This document shows, piece by piece, positions 38,289 to 50,870 of a stretch of DNA of 64,000 nt. Position 1 is the first letter of the stretch; each line of letters starts with the position of its first letter. The translations under genes and the position numbers were made by a program. Source of the DNA: Pithys albifrons albifrons (taxonomy: Eukaryota; Chordata; Aves; Passeriformes; Thamnophilidae). The notes under the pieces were generated by a model. The model did no database searches. It was given only the letters and a program-made list of their open reading frames with translations, and was not told where the DNA came from. The stretch is from assembly GCF_047495875.1 (NCBI RefSeq), contig NC_092458.1:110161727-110225726 (forward strand), in the 5' to 3' direction.

Positions 38289-39708
38289 CCACACAAACCA
38301 AAACCAACAAAACCCCAATCTTCCCCCCAAAACCAGTCTGGATTATCACATGGTAGTGACATTATACCTCTTCTGACGAAGATGAGGTAATTAGATGTGG
38401 TTATCTGGCTTGCTAAAATATTCTGACCCTTAAAAAGTAAGGCTGTGTTTGAATAGATGTACAGAAATAACAGGTGTGTCCTAGTAGCTACTCAAAGGCT
38501 CAAAATCATTACCCACTATAGACATTACCTGTTTGAAAAATTGAACAAAGAACGACTTCTTGGCATTTAAAATTACTTCATAGCCCAAATGGTTTCGTGG
38601 TCCAGATGCAAGGCTGATAGTTTTCCAAACAGCAAAAGAGAGACTCAGAAGAATTATTTCATGGAGGTAAACCTTATTCTCATGAAAGCAAAGCTTATGT
38701 AGGACAGGAGAGCAACATAGAAGAGAAAAAAGAAAACTGCAGCTTTGGCAGCTGGAGGAGGAGGGAAATTTTAAATCTACAAGTTTCAAAACAAATCACT
38801 GAGGGGTAAATATATCTGCAACTGGATCAGAAAACACAACAGAACAATGCAATGACTGAACTCTGTTATTAGAACTGTTGAATTTGTATGTTTTGTATAA
38901 TAACCTTTAGAAACACACCTTTGGTACTGAATTGTGACACCCTACAATGGGGAATCAGTTAGCCTGAAAGCACATTCCATCAGACACGAATCTACCACAA
39001 CAGGCATAACTAGCTGGCTATGCAATCCATAGATTTCCTCAGTGGACACTCTAATTGTTAGCTTCAAACTTCCTTTAACTGTCTCTCTTTCCTTGTGAAC
39101 TGTAATGAACCCATGTCATTAGCTGCTTAGTAATATATCCCTTTGTATTTGCTGGCCTTCCACAGCTTTTCTTGAGCCTGTATTGTTCACTTGCATTTTC
39201 ATCTCTCTCCTCCCCTGCCTGTTCTTACAGCTAAGGTATCTGCCCAGACATTTAACTTTAGTTAAGATTAGTGACAAATTCTCAGGTTCTATTTGTACTT
39301 CAACTTCCCTTTGTTTGGAACAATTTCCAAGTCTTTAGATGAAAACAATTTTGAAAAAAAAAATTAAAGGAAGATAAAAGCTAATAAAGACTTAGGAAAG
39401 GATCATCATTAGCTTTATACCTAAAGAAAAATAGAAGAAGGAGTAGCAAAACTTTGAAGTGACAGAATGTTATTTCAATGAAGGAAAAAGAATAATAAGA
39501 AGCAGCTCTTAAAATAGTACAGAAGCACCTGGAAACCTTTCACCAGTCTTTTTGAGGTTCAAGGAATGGCACAGATCAGAGACAATCCTACAGGAAAAGC
39601 ACAAAAGCAAGAATACGAACTATGAAAAAACAGATCTATAAATCATGTGTCTGTTATCAAATTCCTAGCTTAATTCTACCACCTGTTTACCTTTACAAGA
39701 GTCAGCAG
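38289..39708. other. Unique non-coding DNA
   Basis: No gene or repeat was recognised apart from an A run at 39354-39363. Confidence 0.55.
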
Positions 39709-40300
39709 AGAATCACAGAATGGGTCAGGTTGAAAGGTACCACAGGGGGTCATCTGGTCCAACCTCCTGGCTCAAGCAGGGTCATCCCAGAGCACATGGC
39801 ACAGGATTGTGATCACATAGTACCTAAATATCTCCAATGAGGGAGACTCCACACCCACTCTGAGCAGTCTGCTCCAGTACTCAGTCACCTGCACAGTCAA
39901 AATGTTCTTCCACATGTTCAGGTGGAACTTTTTGTGCATCAGTTTCTGCCTGTTGCCTCTTGTCCTATTGCTCAGCATCACCAAGCAGAGCTTGGTCCAT
40001 CTCCTTGGTACCCTCCCTTTAGATACTGATAATATTGATGAGATCTCTTCTCAAGGCTGAACAGGCTCCAATACTTCAGCCTTTCCTAGTTAGAGAAACT
40101 CTCCAGTCCCTTAATCCTCTTTGTTGTCATTGACTGGACTTGCTCCAGGAGCTCCATGTTTCTCTTGTTCTGAGGAGCCCAGCAAGTCAGTCCCAGCCTG
40201 TGCCAGTTCCTGGGGTCAGTTCTACCCCAGGTGCAGTACCCTGTTAAGTCTTTATTCAATTTTAGATGGTTCTTCTCTGTCCCTCTCTTTATCTCCAAAC
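39709..40300 (-). mobile_element. CR1 LINE fragment, minus strand
   Basis: This is the reverse-complement CR1 3' region. The tail 'aatcacagaatgggtcagg' is at the left end, followed by 'catctggtccaacctcctgg', 'tccaatgagggagactccac', 'tgttgcctcttgtcctattg' and 'cctttcctagttagagaaac'. The minus frame 40298-40086 keeps ORF2 scraps (LKLNKD, WAPQNKRNMELLEQVQ) but lacks the segment between the KFNKGK-type region and WAPQ. Diagnostic variants such as 'gcaataggacaagaggcaac' are shared with the CR1 at 31880, so the two are of one subfamily in opposite orientation 7 kb apart. It is inactive. Confidence 0.95.
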
Positions 40301-43300
40301 AACTGCAGAAAAGAAAAGGATTAAAATCCTAACTTACCCCTCCATGTTCCTCTTGCCTTTCTAACCTCACTCTCTAGTCAAGTATATATACACGAATAAT
40401 TTTTTCAGCATCTCAACTAGATCCCATATATTGCAGGTGAAAAAGAGGATGAAAACATTATTGTTTTACTAAAACAAATTTCAACTGCATCAATTGTAAC
40501 TCCAGAGTTCTGGGCTTTAAGTGAAAAGAAAAGACAATGAAAGAGGAAAAGAAAAACCTGTTGATTGAAATTCCACAGCAATAGCTCAGACCTTTCTACA
40601 GAGAAAAGTTACTGCAGGAAATCACTGCAGAAATCATTCAGCCTTGTACATTGTGGGAAGAGTCATGCAGCACACCACAAGCTGCCAGTGGGATTACAGA
40701 GAGGGCAAACTGCAAACATGTTCCTTCCTGGGAGCCCTCAGTGGGGGGAACAGGAGGGTTAAGCTACAAAATTTTGGTAAATTTGGATAAAGCCTTCCTC
40801 GTTTTTCACACGCTAGTTTGCTGTCAGGAAGAAAGATATAGAGAAATTAAACAACCAAGTTTTGGAGTGGTCCTGTGTTGGCAAACCCAACTTGAGTTAC
40901 CTTGGTGCCAAGCCTTCAGAAGCTCATGGGTTTCACTACATCCTAGAACCCCAGCAGCTCTAGCATCACCAAAGTGGAACTGATAAGTACCAGCATATGG
41001 TTTTCAAAAAAAGAAAAAAAAAACATCCAAAGTGGTAAGTCTGCAATGCACCTCATTGTATCAGCTCATGTTAGAATGTTAGTTTTATATTTACCATTTC
41101 AGCTGGAAAAGAGAAATTCTAAGCAAATCTCATAGAAAAACTCAAATGTATGAATTAGCCCAAATGTTTTAGAGACAAATGGAGAGATGGTGGATGAAAG
41201 AAAACACTGTGTCAATCATCTGAGTAACCTCCTAAAACACTGGGGATTGTCTACAGGAAATGATGAAGCAAATGCCACCCGGTGTCATCCAAAACATGCA
41301 TGTACTCAATGTGTCATCTCACAAGAAGTACTCTGGAGAAAAAGTATAGTTATGTATAAGTTTTAAAGAGCTCACATGAAGCCATGTACACCATCTCACG
41401 ATGTTAACGCATTACATTAAAAGGTAAAGCATATATTTTAAAGATTAATAAAAAATCTGGAGCTTCTGCTGTCATCTACTGTGCCTTAAAGTCTTGGTAA
41501 AAATCTTCTATGTATCTGAATAGGAGGAGTTCAAGTGTTCCTTTTTGCATTCCTTCTACAGTTTAGCCACAACACAGCTAGTTGCAGTGGGCAACAAGTG
41601 TTTAACATGCTGCTTTATCAGAGGCTTGTCAGGGGAAATAACTTAAAGTAATTCACTTAATAAGATTGCCATGATAGCCAATAACATTTCAACAGGAAGG
41701 TTGCTCTGTGGACTAATTAAAACTAAGGCTTTTGAGACCCTTGTGCTCTTCTCCCCCCATCCTCCCCACCCAATGTGCCTTCAAAGTATGAGACATGAAG
41801 AGTCTTTCTGAGGTTGTTTACTAAAGGTAATTTGATAGAGTTTTGAGCTCTGCTAATGAGCTCTTGTGTCTTGCATATTAAATATTATGACAGAATAACT
41901 CTGGGAATACCAAGTCCTTGGTTGTTGGACCACATAAAGAATCAATTTTATAAAGGTCCCAACACTCCATCTACACTTTGTGACTTACTAAGTATATATT
42001 CCTACTATTTTTTCACCTGTTTATATTATTGATCTCTATAGATATGGCAGCAAGGTTTTTTAAATATGTAAGCTGTGTTCTTTTTAATAAATGTATTTTA
42101 CTCCAGATACCTTACAGAAAATTTGTCTTTAAGTGTAGACTTGATTTTGGTTTTTACTTTTATTATGAGCAACAAGAAGGTCAAAAAGAAAAAAAAAAAA
42201 GGAAAGTACTTTAAATCATATCTAAGCTTCAAACTGAGGAGTTTGCTGGTATACTCATCAACAGTTTTCAGGCCAAAATGCACTCTCCCAAATTTCTCTT
42301 ATAGTAGATTTCTCTCACTGGACTGAATGAAAAAAAACACATTCTGATCTTGTCTGATCCTACATGCTCCAAATACCTCATGCCCATCCAATTCTGGTGG
42401 CACAAACTTCCCATATCAACAACTGTTTCTTGCTCCAACTCAGGTAATTTTTCCTCTTTTAGACATGGGAGAGGGGGGAGTGGGAGGAAAAGAATATGGT
42501 TATTCAGTTTTACCTGTCATAATTCCAACTCAGAGAAAAGGCCCTAAACTCTTGCTTAGAAATACAGTAGCAATTCAACCAACAATCATTTACTTATTTT
42601 CTGTCAAATAAAAAAATAATAAACCTTAATTCTGAAGTTCTGTCTTCTCTTTTATGATTGCCTGAAAAGAAGGAATATCTGTAATATAACATCTAAATAA
42701 TACAATGTTTACATTCTGCATTTTTTCTTTGCTATATATAAATACATTCCATAGCTAATTAATATTTAATAATTTGAAAACTGAAGCTGTCATGTTATAT
42801 ATACATATACACAAAGTATCTAATATGAACTGCTTTACTGAAAATGGTTTAATTGAAATATTGCTGAAGTAATTCTTGTAGCAAAGAGAACTCCAGCATT
42901 AGAGGCACTTTATGTGCATGAAAAATGCTTCCAACTCAAAGATTTTATTGTCTACAGGAAAGTCAGCCAGATATAACTAATTTTCCCCATTTTTCAAGTT
43001 AAATTAGATGGGAAAAAATTAAAAGAAAAAGCAGCTTGCCTCCAAACTGAAAGATCTCCCATTTGTTCCTTCCCTAAAATATATCACATGAAAAGCAATT
43101 TTAAGGGGTGCTCTTCCTCTGCAAACTGAAATTAGAAATGTTTTTTTCATCTTAATATTTTAGGCAACTGAAGTTCCTAAGAAATGGTCTTTCTTGTCAA
43201 ACATTATAATCGGACTGACAGATTTTTTTCAAGAAACTTCTAACTTTTCCCAACCTTTTGTGTTCAAATTCCACATCATTTTTATACACAGGGAATGAAG

Positions 43301-46300
43301 ACATAAAAAACAAGAGTTGGGTTTGGCCAAAATGAGAGGGTCAAAAATGGCAAGTTTCAGTAAGTCAATTTCTGACTTATTAAGGAAAAGAGTTTTTATA
43401 TGTTCTATTATTTCTACATGTTTTTCCTCTAAAAAAACCCCTAATTTCTATCAATACATGATATTTATTTCCAATAATTACAGAATTACATATTACAGAT
43501 CCACTTACATATTTATTTCAGGTTGAAAATTTATTACACAGATCAGTTAACTGTCTCATTTCCCCAGAAGCATCTTTTCATTTCCAGTCATTAGCGATCA
43601 AGCAAAACCAAGTAAGAGATTTGTGAAAGCAACAGGAAAACTTTTGAGATATTTTTGATTCCCCAACAACTTTATTTCTGGGGGTTCAACGAGATGCATC
43701 TGATTGCTGAAATACTAACACACTGAAAACCTTCAGGAAGTACCACAAGCCCCAATTCTAAACAGGGCATAATTTTTAAGCAGTGCTCAAGTCAGTTTTT
43801 TTGAGTAAAAAAAATTATCTGAACGCAGTTTTGTAGTTCATGTCTCAAAACTGTAATGTGCTTAAATTAAATATGGGATTAGGAGAAATGTGTTTGCCTG
43901 GTCAACCATGGAAAAATGTTCTCTGTATAAGTACATGAAAGAGGAGCACACCTGAAGAAAACAAGCAACCAAAAATAAAATAAATCCTCCATTCTCCCCC
44001 AAAAGACTCCCACCTCACCCCCCCAACAAAAGAACCCCAAAAAACTAAAACTAACAAGCAAACAAAAAACCACACAGAACAAAAGAACAAAAACAAAAAT
44101 ATCCAAACAAGCAGGGAAAAAAGAAAAAAGGAGACAAATAAACCCCTTTACACCAAGGAAAATTCATAAATACTTATGCTTAACTGCTTAAAAATACATT
44201 CAGTATATTTACTACATTAATATTTTGAAGAAAAGACAATGAAGGAAAAGCAACAGCTTTACTATAGGCTTGACTCCCATTATGTCAGAAGATACACAGC
44301 AGGCAGTTTACTAACGTGCATTCTGGGATGAAATATAAACTGCATGGAAATTTTCCAGAGGAAAAAATATAACTTGTTGTGACTAGTTATGATTCCTGAA
44401 GTTCAGAAGTAGTTTGCCTGTCATCTAGGACATCAAATACCTTTGATTTTATACCCTTTATTAATAAGAACTATTCTGGGATACCAAATGATAAAGCAGA
44501 ATCTGGATCATAATTAGTTACCAGAATTGAATAAATTCACATTTAAACTAACCCATCCTCCAGCAAATGCTTGGTTGAAACAATATAGCTGTAACTGTCC
44601 ATGACATCTGAGCAATAAAGAGAGGGAAAAAAGGGTATTTCAGTAAAGAATATTAGAAAACTGTCATATTGTCCCTACTGCAAATCCCACATTCCTCTTT
44701 AGACAAATTCTGTTTATTTACCTACCAACCAAGAACCATCTGTTCATGCCTCCTGCTTCCTCCACCCGTCCTTCTTTTTCTTTTTTCACCTTAAAACAAA
44801 AACTTTTTTCTTCAACCTTTTGAGGCTAGTTCTCTATAATTAGAAAAAAAAAATAAAAAAATCAAGAAGCGTGTTATTAATTTCACAACTGACAAAGCAT
44901 AAGCAATAGGTATTCATAAATGACCCAACCCAGTCCTTGGATAACATTCAACTGAGTCCATTGTGGAGATAATAGAAGTTCAGGGTCTGGCACAAACAGA
45001 CACATGGTCCAGCTGTATGGGGCAGCTAACTCTCATAATCTTGTTCCAGAAATCCTTATTGCCTGTTGAGCTTCAACCAAACTGTCTAGTTCCTGTAATT
45101 TTTTTCTTTTGTACAAGGAGTGAGCAACTCATGCTCCCCTTGAATGACACTGACAGTCATTCACCAAAAAGGGGAATAAAATTAAGGAAACTTGATTCTT
45201 TCTAAAGTTTAAATTCTGTCTTAATAAAGCCCTGCTTCTTTCTGCTAAACATCTAGAGCACAGTCTAAGAAGTTATGTTTCCTCACAGTGTAAACGTGAA
45301 AAAAAAATTATGAACTATTTTCTCCATTCAAAGGGAAAGTTGGTGTGATCATTCCTATAGTATTGGGGTGCAGGGGTGCATCTTCTATGCCACTTCCCAT
45401 TTTAATGGGCTTCAGTAGAAATAACTCTATTAAACTGATAAATAGTTGATAAAGTCATCCAGACAGCAGAAGCTGAATTTCTAAAATCTCCTCTGTCTTC
45501 TCCATAAAAATAAGGGTCTTTGTGTAAAATTTATTTATAAGTCCCTCAAGTTAACATGGGATATTAACTTGCTTGAATGATCCTAGTTAAATCACCAAAA
45601 GAAAGCCACAGGAAACAAAACAGCATGAAGACTGTGATCTTGATAAACCAGAAATCTATTAATTAAGAAGTTCAGGTTATTTTCTTAAGATTTTCTCTGT
45701 TATTTCTTGTCAAGCCACTCTAACCATGACAAGAATGTGTGCACATGTATTTTCATTAATATTCTAGCAAGTAAAATATAAAAATCACAGATATATCCTA
45801 AACCCCAAAGTTTGTCTCTATATTGAGAAAAGGGAAATCTACAAGTGCATTTCAAATACCAAATTATATTTATTGGACACCTGATTTTAGAATACATAAG
45901 GCAATCAGACAGGAGACAGGTGCTGTATGCTCATTGACAGCACATGCCAAGCAAATTACAAAGCTCCAGTCAGGAATCAGTCATAGAAACTGAGAACCTG
46001 AAGTATATTCATAAAAACATTTGTGAAACTAGTCAAGCTAAACACACTCATTAAAAAAAAAATAAGGAGAGGTATACATGAACAGAAGTCACCCAAAGAA
46101 TTAGTTGTCAGCTCTAGCTGGAAATTATGGTTTTGTTTTTAATGTAATGAACATCATTTTAATTTGTGTACTTTGAAGGCTATTTCTGCAACTGTAGCAT
46201 GTAGAATTTCCTAAGCAGAGCTTAAGTAGCTCATGGCATTATCTTGAGTTTAATAGTCAGTCCATATATTTGCATTGTTGATTTATTTTGCTACTAGAAT

Positions 46301-49021
46301 TTGTTAAGTAGAGGTGCTGGACTGTCTAACTTGCACTGTTCACTTCAAGCTACGCTTATAAGCCTCTGAACCCTGTGAGGATGTCAAAAGAAGAAATATC
46401 TTACAAGCTTATTTCCTATTTAGTGAAGTGTAAGCAATGCAAATATTAAACAGACTGTGCATCTTAAGTATATTATGAATAAAGATTCAAAATACTGAAA
46501 AGAAAACCAGACAAAACAGCACAATGGCTTTGAATACAAGGGCTTGTTTGTTTATTTTCTTCAAATAAACTATTTTCTTTAAATCAGACTAGGGAAAACA
46601 CAAGACATGATGAAATTCTTAAACAGGAGAAAGAAGTAAATCTCAGATACACTCAAAGATATCTTTTGTTTATATTATTATTCTATATTATAGTAGAGTA
46701 ACTTACAGGTAATTTTATAGGTCATCATTTGAACAAACAAATCATAAGGCATTGCCACATAATCAACAGTAGAAGAAACAATGCTTGGCAATAAAATGCC
46801 AAACCCAATTAAAAAGTGTATATATTCCAGAGAAGAACTCAGAAGAGAAAAACCCCACTAATTTCACTACAATACCTTGAAATCATGATATCAAGACAGA
46901 AATTACAATTGGTGTCATCTTCTCAGGCAGTTTTCTGTGGCAATAACTTATACAAAACTGAGGTTGAAAATTAAAATAAAAAAACCCCCACCAAAACAAA
47001 ATTCAAATTCCAGGTGCAACAAGTCTCCAACAGAGTCTGAGATTTTAATTTGTTATAAGTAACCATAGCTTAAAGCTCCTCTGACCCCTTTTTGATTTTA
47101 ATTCTCTTTTACTACAGCTATTATATCACCTGGGTTGGAAAATGCTCTTGTGTAGGCAGTGGGCAGAATGCAGATGATGTAATTCATGATAATGTAGATG
47201 GAGGTTGTAATTGCTGACTTTTAAAAATAGCACTAGCTAATTCCCCCATGACCTCTTTGAGCCAGTTGAAGGTGCTGAAGGAGATATCTTCATAGTTAGA
47301 GTAATTAGGAGGCTTGGGGATATGAATCTCTCTGGAGGGTTATTTTAATCTTATATTCTGCTATTTATACTGCAAGTTTTAATGCAAGTAATAATTCCTT
47401 TTTTCATGCATCATGATGTGCCAGCTATTAGATATGAGTAGAGAGAGAGGGGTAAAAACCCAAAGCTAGTGAACTGGAAAACATGGATCTCCCATATCCA
47501 GTGGGAATAAACCTTCCTCTATTACAATCCACAGAGAGAGTTTTAGTGAGTGAAGTCCACAACTCCCAGCCTGGCATCAAACCCAGTCAATAAATAAACT
47601 AGTTGGGAAAATTTTGTATTCTCCAGTGTTCTTTATAAGCCACAAGCTAAGAATACTCTGCCATGAGGAAAGGAAAGCAGTCACTGGCAAAAATGTAATA
47701 GGGAACTGAATAAAACCCTCATGTTCAGGAAAAAAACTCCAACATATTATTGCAATTTATTTCAAGAGATATTATGCTGCCTCTATAGTAGATTTCATCC
47801 TCAATTTGTATTTCGTTGTGGAGTAGCCAGTAATGAACAAGGGGTTGGTAAAGAGAAGGCTGCCTTTCTCTTGTATAGGTTTTAAATAGCAAATTATCTT
47901 TCTTTTCCTCCTTACTTCCTGTTTCTGAGAGAAATCTCTTTAGAAGTTTGATCTTTTGAAATTAAAAAGAGAACTCTGTGAGAACAGTAAGGAAATCACA
48001 GGGAAAACACCAACTTGCCACTTGAAATAGTTAAGAAAGAGAAAATACAAGCTACCCAAGCCAAAAACTTGAAGTCACTGACTATTTTTTGTTGCTGTTT
48101 TTGTTCTGAATCTGCCCAAATCTGGACAGTGAACAAAAAATTAGAAGTTGGTGTCTCACAACCTTGTGAGTTCCCACTTGCATGAACAGTCAAAAAGCAC
48201 ATAGATGGAAGACACATTCTGCTGGAAAGTCCAACAAACAAAATACCCACTTGTCTCAAACATATGGGCAAACTTGCCCCTACAGAAACACAGCCATGGG
48301 AACAAGGAAATAATCTGAAGTTAAGGATAATGTAAATAAAATCCAGTCATATGTAAAAACATCCTCTCAACACTTATGTGGAGCTTCCGATTACCACCTC
48401 TTTGCAAAATTTCCTTTTATCCTTATGGCACAAACAAAATTCCATAGGTGTTTATAAGCTAAAGTGAAACCCTAAACAAACACACACACAGAAAGGTTTT
48501 TATTGTCTGCAGAAAATCATGCTGACTCAAGCTCCAGTGGTGAGCAAGGCTAAACATACTGCTCATATTTTTAATTTACCATAATGCAGCTGTCTAGAAT
48601 ATGTCAGAAATTACAGTGCAGATAAGTTTGGCCATCATATTATTGTTGCACTGCTGTCCCTGACAGTATCTCAAGGTCTTCCTTCAGAGTGCAGTGAAAA
48701 ATAATCAGGAATATTGCTAATAACCTCAGATTATTTTTACTACAGTCTTCCTTATACTCTCACACCACCAGTACAAAACTCCCTTTCTCAGCAAACAAAG
48801 AGGAACAAAATAAACCACTCCACAAAATTTTTTGTGAGAACAGTTTCCTTTAGAAAGGGAAGGCGTCCTGCTGTATATATCTACCATCATTCAACACTTT
48901 GGTTCATCTACTGTAATCCAATTATGCTATTTCTAATTAACAGAGATAGCTACACAAATTAAAATTAACCAATAATTTTTCATCTCTAGGTGCCTGTTTA
49001 CACTGTGCAAAGCCACAAAAA
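40301..49021. other. Mostly unique non-coding DNA
   Basis: No gene, LTR or CR1 was recognised in 8.7 kb. The segments 41560-41740 and 47130-47430 resemble conserved non-coding elements in composition. A-rich low-complexity DNA occupies 43970-44135, with a 10-bp CATCATGATG palindrome at 47408-47417. Open frames are short, domain-free and often come from A- or T-rich tracts (42029-42326, 43879-44106). Confidence 0.5.
43970..44135. repeat. A-rich low-complexity tract
   Basis: This is purine-rich DNA dominated by A with scattered C. The minus-strand frames of Phe, Leu and Val at 43879-44106 are by-products of it. Confidence 0.7.
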
Positions 49022-49080
49022 AATCCAAAACAAAACAAACAAACAAACAAAAACAACACAAAAACCCCCAACCCCCCAGA
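49022..49080. repeat. (CAAA)n and A-rich tract
   Basis: Imperfect CAAA units (aaacaaacaaacaaac) sit within A- and C-rich low-complexity DNA. Confidence 0.85.
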
Positions 49081-49654
49081 AAAATCAGCAAATTTTGTCA
49101 AAGAAAATTTAACAAAAAGAATAGTTAACAAGTTGATGTCAGGTTAAACCAGCATCCACTGCTCTCCCCCTGCCTACATGTCCCATGACCTCATCACACA
49201 ATGTAAATACCTTGAACAGTCTTCATTTTCTCTGGGTAAATCCACAGTCTCACTGTTCCTGAGTATGGCAAGACAGTAGCAGTGGCAATTATGGCCAACA
49301 GACAGAAAAATCAAGGTAATGACTCATATCAAAGGACTGTCCAGAACACCAACTCAGGAATAGCAGGAAACAAGAACAGAGTGGCCTTTAATATGTCTAT
49401 GAGCCACCCAGGAGAGAGGACCAAGCCTTGAGAAAAGACTACGCACAGTGTAGGACTGGGGTCCATGAAATCAGTAAGTCAGGGCAACAGGAACAGAACT
49501 GGAGACAGACATACAGTGACTGCACAGCTTAGGACGAGGTTAAACTCCCACATCTGTGAGCAAATCACATAGGCAGGTGTCACAGGTGAGTTGGGCAGAG
49601 AACTGAGCCTCACTTATGCTTTTAGGCCCTGAGAATTGATCGACTGCTTCATCA
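49081..49654. other. Moderately GC-rich unrecognised DNA, possibly LTR-derived
   Basis: Base composition rises from 49137 onward. The start 'tgtcaggttaaaccagcatc' followed by a C/T-rich stretch resembles the termini of other LTRs in the window, but I found no matching end and no target duplication. No coding region was recognised. Confidence 0.3.
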
Positions 49655-49870
49655 GCCTGGACAGAAGGCACCTGGGAGAACTTCTAGCAGCCTCCCAGTA
49701 CCGAGAGGGGGCCTAAAAGAGAGCCAAAGAGGGAGTTTTTACAAGGGCATGTAGTGAAAGGACAAAGGGTAATGGCTTTAAACTGAGAGAGTGAAGGTTT
49801 AGCTTAAATGTTAGGAAGAAATTCTTCACTATGAAGGTGGTGAGGCACTGGAACAGGTCGTGAGAAGTTG
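49655..49870 (+). mobile_element. CR1 LINE fragment (3' region, truncated)
   Basis: CR1 consensus order is clear: 'gcagcctcccagtaccgaga', 'gggggcctaaaagagagcc', 'tttttacaagggcatgtagt', 'acaaagggtaatggctttaa', 'aatgttaggaagaaattctt' and 'gaaggtggtgaggcactgga'. It breaks off just after 'ggaacaggt', before the usual 3' tail. Confidence 0.92.
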
Positions 49871-49889
49871 GCAGGAGTCCTCTATGCAT

Positions 49890-50056
49890 GAAGGGAGGTA
49901 CACAGATGGTGAAGGAGGGGACAGACTACCCAGGGGAATTACAGTCACATTGTCTAAGTGGAGAGGGTTAGGAAAAAGCAGAGCTCAGGTGGAGTTGGAA
50001 CAGAGGGACCCGAAGGGCAACATGAGTGGCTCTTGCAGCAAAAAGAAGGCTAAGAA
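49890..50056 (+). mobile_element. CR1 ORF2 internal fragment
   Basis: The plus frame here shows KSRAQVELEQRDPKGN and KKKAKK. This corresponds to a linker region of CR1 ORF2 (family pattern AQ-LEL-RDVK-NKK and KRKAREN) lying far upstream of the 3' region seen just before it. Two non-adjacent parts of CR1 are therefore juxtaposed, either as separate insertions or through rearrangement. Confidence 0.65.
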
Positions 50057-50172
50057 AATCATATAATAGTTTGGTTGGAAGGGACCTTAAAGATCATTTA
50101 GTTCCAACCTCCCTGCCATGAAGACACCTTCCACTAGAACAGGTTGCTTAAAGCCCTATCCATCATGGCCTG
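50057..50172 (-). mobile_element. CR1 LINE 3' tail, minus strand
   Basis: A textbook reverse-complement CR1 end: 'aatcatataatagtttggtt', 'ggaagggaccttaaagatca', 'ttccaacctccctgccatg', 'ccttccactagaacaggttg', 'cccta-tccatcatggcct'. It is truncated after about 115 bp and abuts the plus-strand ORF2 fragment. Confidence 0.95.
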
Positions 50173-50870
50173 TTCTGTACCTACAGCTCTGCCAGCAGAG
50201 AAGGAACCTTCCTTCTGCTGCCAGGATCCATACATTTGCAGTCGTCTTCATCATGGTTGACCTCTGCACAGTTACTGAAAGTCTTTCTTTCCATCCACAA
50301 TGGTGCTTAGGGTCTTGTCTCTGCAATGTCTCTCTAAAACCCCATCAATATTCTGTTCATCCACTCAGGAAATACGCAGTCAGCTTAGCTCTTCTCACAG
50401 CTCCTTCACCTGGGGATTTGGTGTCTCAATGAAAGCCCATATCCCAGAGGCAGGGACAGCACATCCCTTGGGAGAGGCACCACCTGCAGCTGAAGGCTGA
50501 ATACCCCACCCAGAGTTCCCTCTAGGTCAAGGCCTCAGATGTCCCAAAACAGCTGGTGTTCAGGACTAGGGCAAACTGACACCACAAGTGAACAGGCTCA
50601 AAGACTTTTCAGCAGAGCTTCTAGACCCCTTTATAAAAATCTCTCTAGCAGCAACCAATTGGTAACAAGATGTGTAGGCACTCCCAGGAACTGCTAACAC
50701 AAGCTGAATGTCAGAGCTGACAGAAGCAAAGCCTCCAGAAGCCACCCCTCACCTGCAGAAGCAAGCTGCTAGAAGTTCCCCCAGGAAAGAGGATCCCTGC
50801 AGAAGAAACATATGGCAGAAATTCCCTGAAGAAGAAGCCTGGAAACTGCTGTGACAACTGTGATATCTCT
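50173..50870 (-). mobile_element. Possible LTR-derived block
   Basis: This 700-bp block is markedly less AT-rich than its surroundings. On the minus strand a CCAATTGG box (50655-50662) lies 20-25 bp upstream of a TATAAA box (50630-50635), the promoter layout of an LTR. The section 'cagaagccacccctcacctg' is reminiscent of a passerine LTR terminus. Neither end could be fixed and no TSD was found, so the assignment is tentative. Confidence 0.3.

Noticed and set aside
37894..38356. Open frames of 151 (-) and 116 (+) codons
   Set aside because: Both are held open by the (CCAA)n array, which has no stop codons on either strand, and encode only tetrapeptide-periodic sequence there.
43879..44106. 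Hydrophobic 75-codon minus-strand frame resembling a membrane peptide
   Set aside because: It is a by-product of the A-rich tract at 43970-44135.
49137..50861. One large LTR interrupted by CR1 insertions
   Set aside because: A TG-like start exists at 49137 and a CA-like end near 50856, but the flanks (GTTGA and ACTGT) do not match, so the ends are unsupported.
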